A stretch of 64,000 nucleotides of DNA from Salinibacillus kushneri. Its GTDB lineage: Bacteria; Bacillota; Bacilli; Bacillales; Alkalibacillaceae. Location: contig NZ_FOHJ01000004.1 in assembly GCF_900111405.1 (NCBI RefSeq), forward strand, positions 282,939-346,938, in the 5' to 3' direction. The position numbers were made by a program, and so were the translations under genes. How positions within the stretch are numbered: the first letter of the stretch is position 1; the number at the start of each line of letters is the position of its first letter. This document shows, piece after piece, positions 1 through 9,767 of the stretch. The notes under the pieces are model-generated. The model did not search any database and was not told where the DNA came from. It saw nothing but the letters and a program-made list of their open reading frames with translations.

Positions 1-519
1 TGTATAATCTTCTATAACTTTGAGAAGTGAAGTATGCTTATGAACCCTTTCCAACGGGATATACTCAGGAATAATATGGTCAATACAATAAATGACTGGT
101 GTGTCATTTGCTGTTCGTATCCGTTCGACTTCAACGATTTCTGATAATCTTATCTGATTAAACTGAATCTTATCTTCCTTTGAGGGTTCAATCACTTCAG
201 TTGAAAGAAATCTTGAGCCTGGTTTCATTCCTGTTTGGGCAATCATATCCGTTACACTGTATAGTTGCTCAATTCCTGAGGAAAAAACAGACTTTTCTTT
301 AACATAGGTGCCTAGTCCATGCTTTCTTATCACGATGTTATCTTCTTCTAAAATACGCAGTGCCTCTCTTAAAGTGGCCCGGGAAACACCTAATTGCTTT
401 GATAATTCAAATTCAGATGGAAGTTTTTCACCTTCACGATATTTTTCCTTATCTATATCATCTTTAATTTGATCAATAACTTGTAAATATAAATGACGCG
501 AATCATCACGAATCGACAT
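1..519 (-). CDS. ymfC: GntR/HutC-family transcriptional regulator (YmfC-like), 3' end outside window
   Basis: The first 173 codons are visible; the C-terminus lies beyond the window edge. The ATG at 519 follows a GAGGTG ribosome binding site. The N-terminus is a GntR winged helix (about residues 8-75) with the hallmark run GEKLPSEFELSKQLGVSRAT and the following REALRILEEDNIVIRKHG. From about residue 85 it continues as a UTRA effector-binding domain (typical segment RIRTANDTPVIY, then a DHIIPEY-like motif). The family binds DNA as dimers and responds to small ligands such as sugar phosphates. It lies downstream of spoIIIE as ymfC does in B. subtilis, which supports the name. The ligand and targets are unknown. 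Confidence 0.88.
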   Translation of the reverse strand, partial: MSIRDDSRHLYLQVIDQIKDDIDKEKYREGEKLPSEFELSKQLGVSRATLREALRILEEDNIVIRKHGLGTYVKEKSVFSSGIEQLYSVTDMIAQTGMKPGSRFLSTEVIEPSKEDKIQFNQIRLSEIVEVERIRTANDTPVIYCIDHIIPEYIPLERVHKHTSLLKVIEDYT

Positions 520-774
520 TGCGTTCACCTCAAAAACACTTAATTAAACATATTAATCTTCACTAACTATATCATTATTCGACAAGCAATTAAACATTAC
601 GTTGAAAATTCATTAAGTATTTTTATATTTCATAATGATTAGCTCACATAAAATAAACGTGGAAACGTCCCATTAGCGATGTACGGACTGGATAAAAGCT
701 CAGGAAATGGACGTGGCCATTTCTGTAATCATTTTTACCCACAGAGCCCCAATTTTATCATTTCCTATAACATA
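520..774. other. Intergenic region spoIIIE-ymfC
   Basis: About 255 bases lie between the spoIIIE terminator and the regulator gene. No ORF with a ribosome binding site, no RNA gene and no convincing promoter was seen. On the minus strand a TATAGT hexamer lies about 45 bases upstream of the regulator start, but its -35 is poor. The region just before the regulator is AT-rich, as expected for a promoter. Confidence 0.5.
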
Positions 775-800
775 AAAAGCCTTCGCTGTGGAAGGCTTTT
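775..800 (-). terminator. Rho-independent terminator of spoIIIE
   Basis: A 10-bp stem AAAAGCCTTC/GAAGGCTTTT with a 6-base loop is followed by a T-run on the minus strand. It begins inside the spoIIIE stop codon. The inverted symmetry means it could also act on plus-strand transcripts. Confidence 0.85.
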
Positions 801-3165
801 AAGATGTTTGTTCCTCTTCTACGTTACTTGCTAACACTTTTCTTGGCTTACTTCCTTCATAAGGACCGACAATTCCCCTATCTTCCATTGCATCAATGAG
901 TCGGGCAGCCCGGGTATAGCCAATTCGAAATCTTCTTTGCAGCATTGAAACACTCGCACTTTGCATTTCTAAAACAAGCTGTACCGCATCATCATAAAGT
1001 TCATCATCTACTTCCTGTACGACTTCTGACTCTTCTTCAGGAATCATATCCTCCTGATATTGAGCCTTTTGCTGTTCAACACAATGATCTACAATACGTT
1101 CGACCTCTTCATCTGATAGAAAGGCACCTTGAATACGTGTTGGCTTAGAAGCCCCTACTGGAATAAAGAGCATATCCCCACGACCTAATAATTTTTCAGC
1201 TCCACCTGAATCAAGAATTGTTCTTGAGTCTGTTTGAGAGGATACACTAAAGGCTATTCTGGATGGAATGTTAGCTTTGATGACACCTGTAATGACGTCT
1301 ACAGAAGGCCTTTGAGTTGCTATAATTAAATGAATTCCGGCAGCTCTTGCCATCTGGGCTAAACGTGTAATAGCATCCTCTACCTCACTAGAGGCGACCA
1401 TCATAAGGTCTGATAACTCATCAACCAATACGACAATATAAGGTAATAAAGGCTGTTCCTCTTCCTCCGAATTAATGCTGTTCATTCTTTTCACATATTC
1501 GTTATACCCCTCTATATTACGTGTACCCGTTTCTGAAAATAAATCATAACGGCGTTCCATTTCCGCAACAACTTTTTTTAATGCTCTCGATGCTTTTTTA
1601 GGGTCTGTAACAACAGGTGTTAGTAAATGAGGAATGCCATTATAAACATTTAGTTCTACCTTTTTCGGATCAATCATCATCATCTTCACTTCATGGGGCT
1701 TCGCACGCATCAGAATACTTGTAATAATTCCATTTACACAGACACTTTTACCGCTTCCTGTAGCACCGGCAATTAACATATGTGGCATTTTATTTAATTC
1801 TGCTGTAATCACTTCACCAGAAATATCTCTGCCTAGTCCAAATAATAGTTTTGAAGGGCTGTCTTTTGGATAGGCATCCATAACCTCTTTTAAAGAGACC
1901 ATCGCAATTTCCTGATTTGGAACCTCAATTCCAATGGCAGATTTTCCGGGAATAGGTGCTTCAATCCGCAAATCCTTAGCAGCTAAAGCTAAGGCTAAAT
2001 CATCATGCAAATTCACAATTTTACTAACCTTAACCCCAGCGCTTGGATATACCTCATATTTGGTTACAGACGGACCTACGTGAACTTTGGAAACTCTCGC
2101 TTTAACACCAAAGCTTTCAAACGTTCTTTCCAGTTTACGAACCGTAGCCTGAATATGAGATTTCTCCTGCTGCTGTGAATTTTGAACAGGTTCTGCTAAT
2201 AAGTCAGGAGACGGTAAAATATATTCGATATTCTCCTTCTCAGCTAACGGTAATGATTCATCTAATTCGGTTTGATCATCTTGTGATTCAGACGTATCCT
2301 TTACACTTTTAGTTTTTTCCGGCTTCGAATTGGTCTTCTCCTCTTGTGCATCGCCAGGATCTGGCTCATTAAAATCATGCGTATGATAGACTGCGTCAGT
2401 AAAATCTTCAATGATTGGCTCAGCTTCATTTTCTACTAAATTGGGACTGGCTTGTCCGGCTTGTCCCATCTCAATCTCAGGAGTAGTATCCTGTTCATTG
2501 GAAGCAGCTTTTTTTTCCAGTTTAGCCGCTTTATGTTCGTACCATTTTTGCTGGATATTCTGTTTATATTCCAATCCTTTGTTCCTGGTTTTTTCATAGA
2601 TTTTTTTCAAAACATCTCCTAAAGATATTTGTGTCAGGAACAATATCCCAATGAGGAAACCGAAAACCGATAAGATTCGGGCCCCACCTGGTGAAAATAA
2701 ATAAAAACTAAAAGCATAGAAGCTTGCCCCAATCAAACCACCACCTAAATAAGCTGCTTCCAAATCCCCGCTTAGATAGCCGGTAAAGTGACTCCAGGTA
2801 GTCTTAAGTATAGATGGCTCGGCTGCTGAAGCCATAATAGGCTCAAAGGTTTGTACATGGGTAAATAATAAAAGGGATGAAAAAATAATATAACCACCAA
2901 CAAGTTTTGTTTGAAAAAATTGAGGCCATTTTCGCTTAACCATAATAGAAATGCCTAATCCAAATAGAAAAATAGATGGAATCACAAACCAAATGCCGAA
3001 AAATAGCCGCAATAAATGTTCAAGTCCTCGTGGTATGAATCCCGCACCAATGGCACTTATACCACTTGAAAAAATGGCGAGCGCTATAAATAATAAACCG
3101 AGCAATTCAAACTTTAATCCTCGCTTCATCGACTTTTTTCTTTTTCTTCGTTTTTTCTTGGCCAT
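799..3165 (-). CDS. spoIIIE: DNA translocase SpoIIIE/FtsK
   Basis: This is a septum-anchored, ATP-driven DNA pump that moves the chromosome into the forespore and clears DNA trapped at division septa. At 788 aa it matches the B. subtilis length. A very basic N-terminus (KKKRRKRKK) precedes a cluster of hydrophobic segments up to about residue 180. An acidic, Gln/Glu-rich linker follows, then the motor with Walker [10 protein letters not shown] near residue 466 and Walker [11 protein letters not shown] near residue 578. The C-terminal winged-helix gamma domain (about 725-788) reads the SRS orientation sequences. The ATG follows TGAGGTG. It is downstream of tepA-ylzJ as in B. subtilis and closes with its own terminator. 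Confidence 0.97.
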   Translation of the reverse strand: MAKKKRRKRKKSMKRGLKFELLGLLFIALAIFSSGISAIGAGFIPRGLEHLLRLFFGIWFVIPSIFLFGLGISIMVKRKWPQFFQTKLVGGYIIFSSLLLFTHVQTFEPIMASAAEPSILKTTWSHFTGYLSGDLEAAYLGGGLIGASFYAFSFYLFSPGGARILSVFGFLIGILFLTQISLGDVLKKIYEKTRNKGLEYKQNIQQKWYEHKAAKLEKKAASNEQDTTPEIEMGQAGQASPNLVENEAEPIIEDFTDAVYHTHDFNEPDPGDAQEEKTNSKPEKTKSVKDTSESQDDQTELDESLPLAEKENIEYILPSPDLLAEPVQNSQQQEKSHIQATVRKLERTFESFGVKARVSKVHVGPSVTKYEVYPSAGVKVSKIVNLHDDLALALAAKDLRIEAPIPGKSAIGIEVPNQEIAMVSLKEVMDAYPKDSPSKLLFGLGRDISGEVITAELNKMPHMLIAGATGSGKSVCVNGIITSILMRAKPHEVKMMMIDPKKVELNVYNGIPHLLTPVVTDPKKASRALKKVVAEMERRYDLFSETGTRNIEGYNEYVKRMNSINSEEEEQPLLPYIVVLVDELSDLMMVASSEVEDAITRLAQMARAAGIHLIIATQRPSVDVITGVIKANIPSRIAFSVSSQTDSRTILDSGGAEKLLGRGDMLFIPVGASKPTRIQGAFLSDEEVERIVDHCVEQQKAQYQEDMIPEEESEVVQEVDDELYDDAVQLVLEMQSASVSMLQRRFRIGYTRAARLIDAMEDRGIVGPYEGSKPRKVLASNVEEEQTS

Positions 3166-3274
3166 AGATGTTCACCTCATTATTGATACACGATTTATCT
3201 ATTCAACAAACCATACCGTAGCAAATGACAATACTAAATCGAATAAGTCCGAAGTACCATTTTATTCATGTATG

Positions 3275-3312
3275 TAAAATATAAGCAGCCAAACATCATG
3301 GCTGCTTTTTCC
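3275..3312 (-). terminator. Terminator downstream of ylzJ
   Basis: A stem AAGCAGCC/GGCTGCTT (8 bp, 9-base loop) is followed on the minus strand by TATATTTT. It is placed between ylzJ and spoIIIE. The plus-strand reading has an equally good T-run, so it may work both ways. Confidence 0.6.
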
Positions 3313-3363
3313 ATCATAACTATTATATCACAGTAGAGACTAGCTTAAAATCATGAACCGAAC

Positions 3364-3573
3364 TTATAATCGGATACGAGTGCCTGGTGTGAATTGGTTA
3401 TTTAAATAATCATTTGGATCTGTTGAAAGGGTTTGCAAAATCTCATACGTCCCGTCTTTTAAATCTTGTACCTTCATGACGCGATTTTCAACAGTTACCC
3501 ATTTATACTGATTATATTCCTCCTCATCTGGCGGGAAGATATCGTGTTCACTTAAAGGAGTGTAAAGAATCAT
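3364..3573 (-). CDS. ylzJ: YlzJ-like small protein
   Basis: A 69-aa soluble protein starting [20 protein letters not shown], with no signal peptide or membrane segment. Its ATG overlaps the tepA stop (ATGA-type coupling), so the two are translationally linked. The position between tepA and spoIIIE and the N-terminal sequence match B. subtilis YlzJ. The function of this family is not established. Linkage to tepA suggests, but does not show, a shared role in the cell envelope or protease biology. Confidence 0.85.
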   Translation of the reverse strand: MILYTPLSEHDIFPPDEEEYNQYKWVTVENRVMKVQDLKDGTYEILQTLSTDPNDYLNNQFTPGTRIRL

Positions 3574-4325
3574 TGAATCACCTGACTTTCATTATCGTCA
3601 TCCTTGTTTTTATCTATCATTTCGTTTAACTTTTCCATCGCTTCTTTCACACCACCAATTTCGTCAATGAGTCCATAATTTACGGCATCAGTGCCTACTA
3701 CATTTGTGCCAATATCTCTTGTTAAATTCCCTTTTTCAAACATCAATTCCTTAAATTTTTCTTCCTCAACATTTGAATGTCGGGTTACAAAATTAATCAC
3801 TCGATCTTGCATTTTATCTAAGTATTCAAAAGTCTGTGGTACACCGATAACGAGTCCATTTAATCGAATTGGATGTATCGTCATTGTTGCGGTTTCCGCT
3901 ATAAAAGAAAAGTTGGTTGAAACGGCGATTGGAACTCCAATTGAATGACCACCACCTAATACGATAGAAACAGTTGGTTTGGAAATCGATGCAATCATCT
4001 CGGAAATGGCCAATCCAGCTTCTACATCGCCTCCCACTGTGTTTAGGAGTACAATTAATCCTTCTATTTTAGGATTTTGTTCTACAGCGATAATTTGAGG
4101 AATTAAATGTTCATATTTGGTTGTTTTGTTTTTAGGCGGTAATTGTACATGACCTTCTATTTGTCCAATAATGGGAAGGATATGGATGTTAGAATCAGGC
4201 GTTGCCGCTACGTTCGTTTGTCCCAGCTGCTGTAATTTTTGAACGAGACTATTGCTATTTTGATCATTACCTTGTTGTTGTCCGTCCTGATTCCCATCTT
4301 TTTGCGGATTTTGTTCGTTACTCAC
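3570..4325 (-). CDS. tepA: Translocation-enhancing protein TepA (ClpP-like serine peptidase)
   Basis: A ClpP/crotonase-fold peptidase of 251 aa. The first ~45 residues are a Gln/Asn-rich low-complexity tail. The oxyanion-type [10 protein letters not shown] motif starts at residue 98 and the nucleophile motif GGHSIGVPI places the serine at 128. In B. subtilis TepA is linked to presecretory protein processing and spore outgrowth. The start is GTG at 4325, with AAAAGGGG about 10 bases upstream. It overlaps ylzJ. In B. subtilis rnjB sits between dapA and tepA; here only about 90 bp with a terminator separate them. Confidence 0.92.
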   Translation of the reverse strand: MSNEQNPQKDGNQDGQQQGNDQNSNSLVQKLQQLGQTNVAATPDSNIHILPIIGQIEGHVQLPPKNKTTKYEHLIPQIIAVEQNPKIEGLIVLLNTVGGDVEAGLAISEMIASISKPTVSIVLGGGHSIGVPIAVSTNFSFIAETATMTIHPIRLNGLVIGVPQTFEYLDKMQDRVINFVTRHSNVEEEKFKELMFEKGNLTRDIGTNVVGTDAVNYGLIDEIGGVKEAMEKLNEMIDKNKDDDNESQVIQ

Positions 4326-4386
4326 TCTACCTACGCCCCTTTTCTATATTTAGGTCTTATTATGACCGGCAGAGCGAATTCCCATG

Positions 4387-4418
4387 CAAAAAGCCGGCAT
4401 AAAATACTGCCGGCTTTA
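4387..4418 (-). terminator. Terminator of the asd-dapG-dapA operon
   Basis: Stem AAAGCCGGCA/TGCCGGCTTT, 10 bp with an 8-base loop, overlapping the dapA stop codon. GC-rich in the centre with a short T-run on the minus strand. Confidence 0.8.
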
Positions 4419-5288
4419 ATAAATTCCTTTTAATAAGCTTTCTAATTGTTTATTTTCTTCATCCGTTAACGGTATAATCGGCAATCTTACACTACCCGCA
4501 TCAATGCCTTTCCACTTTAATGCAGCTTTTACAGGAGCCGGAGAAGGAGCTAAAAAGACTCCTTTCATTACAGGTAGTAAATGACGATGCAGCTTTGCTG
4601 CCTGCCTTACATTTCCTTGATCAAAGTAATTTAACATCTCTTGCATTTCGTTTCCGATAATATGAGCGGATACGGAAATCACGCCCTTACCACCAATAGC
4701 TTTTGTTGGGAGTGTGAGACTATCCTCTCCTGTATACAACACAAAATCATCATCCGTTTGTTCGATGATTTCAGCCATTTTATCTAAATCTCCACTTGCA
4801 TCTTTAATAGCAACAATATTATCGATTTGTGACAATCTTACAACGGTATCCGCATTTAAACGGACGACCGTTCTGCCAGGTACATCATACAAAACAATGG
4901 GCAATGACGTCGAATCGGCTACTTTCTTAAAATGTTCATATAAACCTTGTTGACTTGGTTTATTATAATATGGGCTCACAAGCATGATTCCGTCTACACC
5001 TAATGGCTCCACTCTTTTGGTTAATTCAACAGAAGCCTGCGTGTTATTACTACCCGTTCCTGCAATTACAGAAACTCTTGAATCAACCGTTTTCACTACA
5101 TGATGAAATAACTCTACTTTTTCATCTACTGATAACGTTGGTGATTCGCCTGTTGTTCCAGCCACAACCAAACCGTCAGATCCGTTAGCGATTAAATACT
5201 CGACTAATTCAGTAGTTTTGGAAAAGTCAATCCGACCATTTTCGTCAAAAGGAGTAACCATAGCCGTTAATATTCTGCCGAAACTCAC
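4416..5288 (-). CDS. dapA: 4-hydroxy-tetrahydrodipicolinate synthase
   Basis: Condenses pyruvate with aspartate semialdehyde, the committed step to diaminopimelate, lysine and dipicolinate. A TIM-barrel aldolase. The GTG at 5288 gives 290 aa, the usual family length. It is preceded by GAGAAGGGAG about 8 bases upstream and begins SFGRILTAMVTPF, aligning with known N-termini. An in-frame ATG at 5318 would add ten unaligned residues. Visible motifs: AGTTGESPTL (43-52), YDVPGRT with the active-site Tyr134, and IKDASGD with Schiff-base Lys162. Third gene of asd-dapG-dapA, directly after dapG and followed by a terminator. Confidence 0.93.
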   Translation of the reverse strand: MSFGRILTAMVTPFDENGRIDFSKTTELVEYLIANGSDGLVVAGTTGESPTLSVDEKVELFHHVVKTVDSRVSVIAGTGSNNTQASVELTKRVEPLGVDGIMLVSPYYNKPSQQGLYEHFKKVADSTSLPIVLYDVPGRTVVRLNADTVVRLSQIDNIVAIKDASGDLDKMAEIIEQTDDDFVLYTGEDSLTLPTKAIGGKGVISVSAHIIGNEMQEMLNYFDQGNVRQAAKLHRHLLPVMKGVFLAPSPAPVKAALKWKGIDAGSVRLPIIPLTDEENKQLESLLKGIY

Positions 5289-5314
5289 GAAAAAGACTCC
5301 CTTCTCTCCTAATC

Positions 5315-6526
5315 TCACCCTAGTTGAAATGTATCATGTAATGCAGTGACTGCCTTTTTCAAATCATCCTCACGAATCAGAACCCAAATGGTTGTATGAC
5401 TGTCAGCGGATTGTAAAATTTGAATTCCTTTTGAAGTTAAAGAACTAACGATTTTTGAAGTAACACCAGGGACCCCGGTCATACCGGCACCAACTGTAGA
5501 AACCTTTGCACAGTTCGGTACAGTCGCAGGCTTATATCCTAAATCCTCTAAAAGTTGAACAGCTTGATCCGCTGATGTACTTGGCACTGTATAGGTTACC
5601 CCATCAGGTGAAATATTAATAAAGTCCACTGAAATATTTGCCTCAGCCATTGTTGTAAAAACATCTTTATGAAGTTTATCTATATTGGCCTCTGATTTTA
5701 CAGTAATTTGAGTAATATTCGATAAGTGAGCAATTCCTGTGATAAGACGATCCGGGATATCCTGGCCATTAGCCTCGGTTCTTGAAGATGTTACCAGGGT
5801 TCCTTCATCTTCGGAATAGGTAGAACGTATGCGAAGAGGTATCTCCGCTTGCATAGCAAGCTCTACAGCTCTAGGGTGAATCACTTTTGCACCTTGATGG
5901 GCAAGATTATTGATTTCATTATACGTAACCACTGATAATGGTCGTGCCTCTTCAACGATACGCGGATCTGCGGTCATTATCCCTTCAACGTCAGTGAAAA
6001 TATCAACATAGTCGGATTTTAAGGCTGCTCCTAATGCTGCTGCTGTTGTGTCTGATCCACCTCTTCCAATGGTTGTGATTTCATCATGCTCATCTTTACC
6101 TTGAAAGCCCGCAACAACAACAACATCCTGAGTCTCTAATTCTTTTAGTATTCTTGCCGTTTTTACCTTTTCAATTTTAGCATTTGTAAAATCACTATTG
6201 GTTAAAAAACCAGCTTGTGCTCCAGTTAAAGCTGTTGCTTTTATATTTTGCTCATTTAGTTCATTTGAGAACACAATAGAAGATATGGTCTCTCCGCACG
6301 AAACCAATAAGTCCTTTTCACGATTTGAAATATAGGAATGTATGTCGTTCACAAGAGAAAGGAGCGTATCTGTAGCATAAGGATCTCCTTGCCTGCCGAT
6401 AGCTGATACGACTACTACTACCTTATACCCTTCATCCATTGCTTTTTTTATATGGGAAATAGCGCTCTTCCTTGTATCTTTTGAACGTACAGAAGTTCCA
6501 CCGAATTTTTGAACTACTAGTTTCAT
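5315..6526 (-). CDS. dapG: Aspartokinase I (diaminopimelate-sensitive type)
   Basis: Phosphorylates aspartate at the head of the pathway to lysine, threonine, methionine and diaminopimelate. 403 aa, a typical aspartokinase length. The N-terminal kinase domain starts with KFGGTS (residues 7-12), with the conserved GRGGSDTTA nucleotide/substrate loop in mid-sequence. Two ACT regulatory domains occupy about residues 265-403 (segments NITQITVKSE and VSTVGAGMTG). The lysine-responsive isozyme (LysC) is normally elsewhere. Operon position next to asd and dapA supports DapG, whose feedback inhibitor in B. subtilis is diaminopimelate. It lies 18 bases after asd. Confidence 0.95.
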   Translation of the reverse strand: MKLVVQKFGGTSVRSKDTRKSAISHIKKAMDEGYKVVVVVSAIGRQGDPYATDTLLSLVNDIHSYISNREKDLLVSCGETISSIVFSNELNEQNIKATALTGAQAGFLTNSDFTNAKIEKVKTARILKELETQDVVVVAGFQGKDEHDEITTIGRGGSDTTAAALGAALKSDYVDIFTDVEGIMTADPRIVEEARPLSVVTYNEINNLAHQGAKVIHPRAVELAMQAEIPLRIRSTYSEDEGTLVTSSRTEANGQDIPDRLITGIAHLSNITQITVKSEANIDKLHKDVFTTMAEANISVDFINISPDGVTYTVPSTSADQAVQLLEDLGYKPATVPNCAKVSTVGAGMTGVPGVTSKIVSSLTSKGIQILQSADSHTTIWVLIREDDLKKAVTALHDTFQLG

Positions 6527-6544
6527 TGATACACCTCTACAACG

Positions 6545-7600
6545 TTATTTTTTCAACCAGTTATTTTCTATAATACTTTGAGCAATTTGAACAGAATTCC
6601 AGGCTGCACCTTTTAATAGATTGTCAGAAACAACCCAAAGGTGGAAGCCATTTGATTGATCCATATCCTGACGTATCCGACCAACAAACACATCTCTTTT
6701 TCCTTCTGCGCTTAATGGAGTTGGATAGGTTTGTGTGTTTGGATCATCTTCAAGTACAATTCCAGGAGCGTTTTGGAAAAGCTCTTTAATCTTTTCAACA
6801 GATGCTCCTCCCTGTTCCACTTCAACATACACACTTTCAGCATGTGATGTGAAGAATGGGAGTCGAACACAGGTTGCGGATACAGGTAATTCATTTAGGT
6901 GCATAATCTTTTTCGTTTCGTTTATCATTTTCATTTCTTCAAATGTATACCCATTATCCTGGAAAACATCAATTTGCGGTAATGCATTAAAGGCAATTGG
7001 GTAATGTTTTTCATCACTCTTAACAGGTAAGAGTTCAGCATTTACCTCATCACCGTTTAATAAAGCCTGAGATTGCTCTTTTAACTCTTCTACAGCTGCA
7101 TTACCCGCTCCGGAAACTGCCTGATAAGTGGAGACAATCACTCTATTTATCCCAAAAGCTTTACGGATGGGTTCCAGTGCAGCTACCATTTGTATCGTTG
7201 AACAGTTTGGATTGGCTATAATCCCATTGTGTTCTTTAATATCCTTTTCATTTACTTCAGGTACAACCAAAGGGACCTCTGGATCCATACGATAGGCACT
7301 TGTATTATCAACAACCACTGCACCACGCTTCACTGCCTCGGGTGCTAATTTTTTTGAAATACTGCCACCTGCTGAAAATAACGCAATATCTACACCTTCG
7401 AAAGCTTCAGGTATCGCTTCCTTTATTTCAACTTCTTCCCCATTAAATGAAACCTTCTTTCCAAGAGAGCGTTTGGATGCTAGAAGAGAGATTTTATCAA
7501 TTGGAAGATTTTGTTCTTCAAGTGTTTGAATCATTTTCTGGCCAACTGCTCCTGTTGCACCAACTACTGCTACATGATAGCTTTGTTGATTTTGTGACAT
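6545..7600 (-). CDS. asd: Aspartate-semialdehyde dehydrogenase
   Basis: Reduces aspartyl phosphate to aspartate semialdehyde with NADPH. 351 aa. An N-terminal Rossmann fold carries GATGAVGQ (14-21) and the catalytic cysteine is in NPNCSTIQM (Cys133). ATG at 7600 follows AAAGGAG. First gene of asd-dapG-dapA, with a promoter-like sequence about 45 bases upstream. The intergenic distance from spoVFB suggests vegetative expression independent of the sporulation promoter. Confidence 0.96.
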   Translation of the reverse strand: MSQNQQSYHVAVVGATGAVGQKMIQTLEEQNLPIDKISLLASKRSLGKKVSFNGEEVEIKEAIPEAFEGVDIALFSAGGSISKKLAPEAVKRGAVVVDNTSAYRMDPEVPLVVPEVNEKDIKEHNGIIANPNCSTIQMVAALEPIRKAFGINRVIVSTYQAVSGAGNAAVEELKEQSQALLNGDEVNAELLPVKSDEKHYPIAFNALPQIDVFQDNGYTFEEMKMINETKKIMHLNELPVSATCVRLPFFTSHAESVYVEVEQGGASVEKIKELFQNAPGIVLEDDPNTQTYPTPLSAEGKRDVFVGRIRQDMDQSNGFHLWVVSDNLLKGAAWNSVQIAQSIIENNWLKK

Positions 7601-7646
7601 TCATTTTCTCCTTTCCGTAATCAGTTAATCTTTTACTATTCATAAT

Positions 7647-7677
7647 ATTATAGATTAAAATTTTGCTCTAATCACAA
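7647..7677 (-). promoter_or_regulatory. Probable sigma-A promoter of asd-dapG-dapA
   Basis: On the minus strand a perfect TATAAT (7647-7652) has TTGTGA (7672-7677) 19 bases upstream. The spacing is wider than ideal and the -35 matches 4 of 6. The predicted start would be about 40 bases before the asd ATG, in an AT-rich interval. Confidence 0.45.
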
Positions 7678-7766
7678 GTTTACAATAATCAATTTTAAAT
7701 TCAATCATAACCTCATTTATTAATCTCCATTCTAGCATAATGACGCTCTGAAAAGTATGGTTTTCC

Positions 7767-8366
7767 TTAATTTTCGTTAAACATACGCTGAATTAGAACC
7801 GGTTGATATTGTTTGCGTTCTAATGCACTTTCTACCGCTACTTGAAGCTGTTCCAGATCAGCAACAAGTGAATTCGGTTTTTTAAATGGATGATCCTGAC
7901 CAAATGGAATAAAATAGAAGAATTGACTTGCCATTAGTCTCATTAAATTTACACCATTTAGTCCTAATGCATCATTTGTTGATATCCCTAATACGATTGG
8001 ATTTTGATTTCTCATGGTTGCTTTTGCTGCCATTAAGACAGGTGAATCGGTTAATGCATTAGCAAGTTTACTCAAAGAATTCCCTGTTAAAGGGGCAATC
8101 ACCATACAATCCAAAGGGTGCTTCGGCCCAAGGGGTTCTGCTTCAGGAATCGTTGAAATGACCTTTTGACCGGTAATCTCTTCTATTTTGCTTACATGAT
8201 CAACCGCTTTCCCAAATTTTGTATCTACAAACTTCACTGTATTGGAAATTACAGGAACAACCTCCGCTCCTGCATCTACCAGGTTTTGAATTTGCGGAAA
8301 AATTTCATCATAGGTGCAATGAGAGCCGGTAACTCCAAAACCGATACGTTTACCTTTGACATCCAT
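7767..8366 (-). CDS. spoVFB: Dipicolinate synthase subunit B (flavoprotein)
   Basis: Flavoprotein-fold subunit of dipicolinate synthase, which oxidises dihydrodipicolinate to dipicolinic acid in the mother cell for spore heat resistance. 199 aa. The N-terminal GFGVTGSHCTYDEIFPQI and the central PLTGNSLSKLANALTDSPVL are diagnostic of SpoVFB. ATG at 8366 lies 17 bases after the spoVFA stop, with a GGAG-type site. It must work with subunit A. Confidence 0.96.
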   Translation of the reverse strand: MDVKGKRIGFGVTGSHCTYDEIFPQIQNLVDAGAEVVPVISNTVKFVDTKFGKAVDHVSKIEEITGQKVISTIPEAEPLGPKHPLDCMVIAPLTGNSLSKLANALTDSPVLMAAKATMRNQNPIVLGISTNDALGLNGVNLMRLMASQFFYFIPFGQDHPFKKPNSLVADLEQLQVAVESALERKQYQPVLIQRMFNEN

Positions 8367-8383
8367 ACGTCAAAACTCCTTTC

Positions 8384-9262
8384 TTATTGTTCATCTGTTA
8401 AAATTTGAGTAATGACACTGGCCAGTATATCTCCAGCTGTTTTTGGGGCCACAATTGAGGGTAAGCTGGGTGTAAGAATCGCTTTTACCCCTCTACGCTT
8501 TGCATAGCGAAAATCTGTTCCCCCCGGCTTAGATGCCACATCCAATATAATCGAAGTCAAGGGTAGATTTTGAATAACTTTAACATTAACAACTGGAGCT
8601 GGAATGGTATTCAAAAGAATATCGCAATCATCTACAGATTCACTGACATTCTTCATTTCAAACGATTCAAAGCCCATTTCATAAATACGGGCGAGATCCT
8701 TTTGACTTCGAGCTCCTACTTTGACTCTTGCACCTAAGGCTTGAAAGGTTCTGGCAATCGTAATTCCTACTCTTCCAAACCCAAGCACTGCAACTGTAGA
8801 TCCATGTATTGTAAAATCTGTATATTGAATAGCAAGCATTAATAATCCTTCAACAGTTGGAATAGAGTTGTAAATAGCAACATCATCACGATTAAATAAC
8901 GGAATTAATGTAAGATTTTTCTCTTCGCATAAGTTGGTTAAATACGGATTTGTAATCCCGGTAAATACCCGAGAGGATGGTGACAATTGGTCTAACCATT
9001 CTTTTGTTAACCTTGGGGAGTAATCGGAAAAATCAGTGTCTAAATACCCTTCCTGATCAACACCGCGTACAGGTAAAAGAACAGCGTCCAGTTCTTCGGG
9101 ATTGATTTCTTCCATATTGGTTTTATTTACACCTGGAATCTCTTCCTCTAACTCGTCATAGCCAACTAAATATAAGGTTGCATCTGATTCACAAAGTTTT
9201 TTAATCACTTGCAGCTGCCTCGCATCCCCTCCAAGTACTCCTATTCGATAACCTGTTAACAT
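8384..9262 (-). CDS. spoVFA: Dipicolinate synthase subunit A
   Basis: NAD(P)-binding subunit of dipicolinate synthase, 292 aa. The N-terminal half starts GYRIGVLGGDARQLQVIKKL. The second half has a Rossmann motif VLGFGRVGITIARTFQALGA near residue 155. ATG at 9262 with a GAGGTG site. First gene of the spoVF pair, behind a sequence that fits a sigma-K promoter, consistent with late mother-cell expression. The enzyme's substrate comes from the product of dapA, encoded a few genes downstream. Confidence 0.96.
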   Translation of the reverse strand: MLTGYRIGVLGGDARQLQVIKKLCESDATLYLVGYDELEEEIPGVNKTNMEEINPEELDAVLLPVRGVDQEGYLDTDFSDYSPRLTKEWLDQLSPSSRVFTGITNPYLTNLCEEKNLTLIPLFNRDDVAIYNSIPTVEGLLMLAIQYTDFTIHGSTVAVLGFGRVGITIARTFQALGARVKVGARSQKDLARIYEMGFESFEMKNVSESVDDCDILLNTIPAPVVNVKVIQNLPLTSIILDVASKPGGTDFRYAKRRGVKAILTPSLPSIVAPKTAGDILASVITQILTDEQ

Positions 9263-9324
9263 GACAACACCTCACTATAGAGAACAGTTTATTTTAGTTA
9301 ATTAGCCCAAATCATTTACGCTTT

Positions 9325-9352
9325 TATCGTATGACGGTTATTCCATAACGTG
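9325..9352 (-). promoter_or_regulatory. Sigma-K-type promoter of spoVFA-spoVFB
   Basis: On the minus strand CATACGATA (9325-9333) matches the sigma-K -10 consensus CATANNNTA exactly. An AC dinucleotide (9350-9351) lies 16 bases upstream as the -35 core. It sits about 63 bases before the spoVFA start. B. subtilis spoVF is sigma-K dependent, which agrees. Confidence 0.7.
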
Positions 9353-9406
9353 AATGGAATCTTCATGGAAAGGTTTGAAATGGGTTGTCTAATCGGAGCT
9401 AAAACG

Positions 9407-9456
9407 AAAAAAACCTTTGTTTTCACGCATATGTTATGCGGAAAACAAAGGTTTTT
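9407..9456 (-). terminator. Strong terminator downstream of ymxH
   Basis: Long stem AAAACCTTTGTTTTC/GAAAACAAAGGTTTT, with a smaller CGCAT/ATGCG palindrome at its tip and a T-run on the minus strand. It separates the pnp-ylxY-mlpA-ymxH group from the sigma-K spoVF operon. Confidence 0.85.
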
Positions 9457-9471
9457 AATACCAGTATCTTT

Positions 9472-9717
9472 TTAATAGGAATCCTGAGAAGGCTTTACGA
9501 CGACAATATCGTCACCTATTGTCTCAATTTCACTCCAATAAATTTTATCCTGCATTTCGCCCTTTTTAACACCAAACCATTTATAGTCCGGTATTAATAT
9601 AGACTCAATCTTACCTGTTTTAGTGTCTACATCCAAATCTGACTGACCAAGAACACCCAGACGGGAGCCTTTTGTTACATCAATTAATTCCTTTCCGCTC
9701 AAGTCTTTAAATCTCAT
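9472..9717 (-). CDS. ymxH: YlmC/YmxH-family PRC-barrel sporulation protein
   Basis: An 81-aa protein starting MRFKDLSGKELIDVTKGSRL, a PRC-barrel-like fold with no membrane segment. The YlmC/YmxH family is common in spore formers and has no assigned biochemical role. Position directly after mlpA matches B. subtilis ymxH. ATG preceded by GGGGGG in a G-rich ribosome binding region. Confidence 0.88.
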   Translation of the reverse strand: MRFKDLSGKELIDVTKGSRLGVLGQSDLDVDTKTGKIESILIPDYKWFGVKKGEMQDKIYWSEIETIGDDIVVVKPSQDSY

Positions 9718-9767
9718 ATCATTCCCCCCCTCCCACTTCCATACTATGCGAAGAGAGAGAAACTTAT

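Noticed and set aside
945..3277. Plus-strand ORFs of 60-110 aa opposite spoIIIE
   Set aside because: They lie antisense to an intact, well-identified gene, lack ribosome binding sites and resemble no family.
4416..5318. dapA starting at ATG 5318
   Set aside because: The extra ten residues do not align with DapA, and GTG 5288 has a correctly spaced AAGGGAG.
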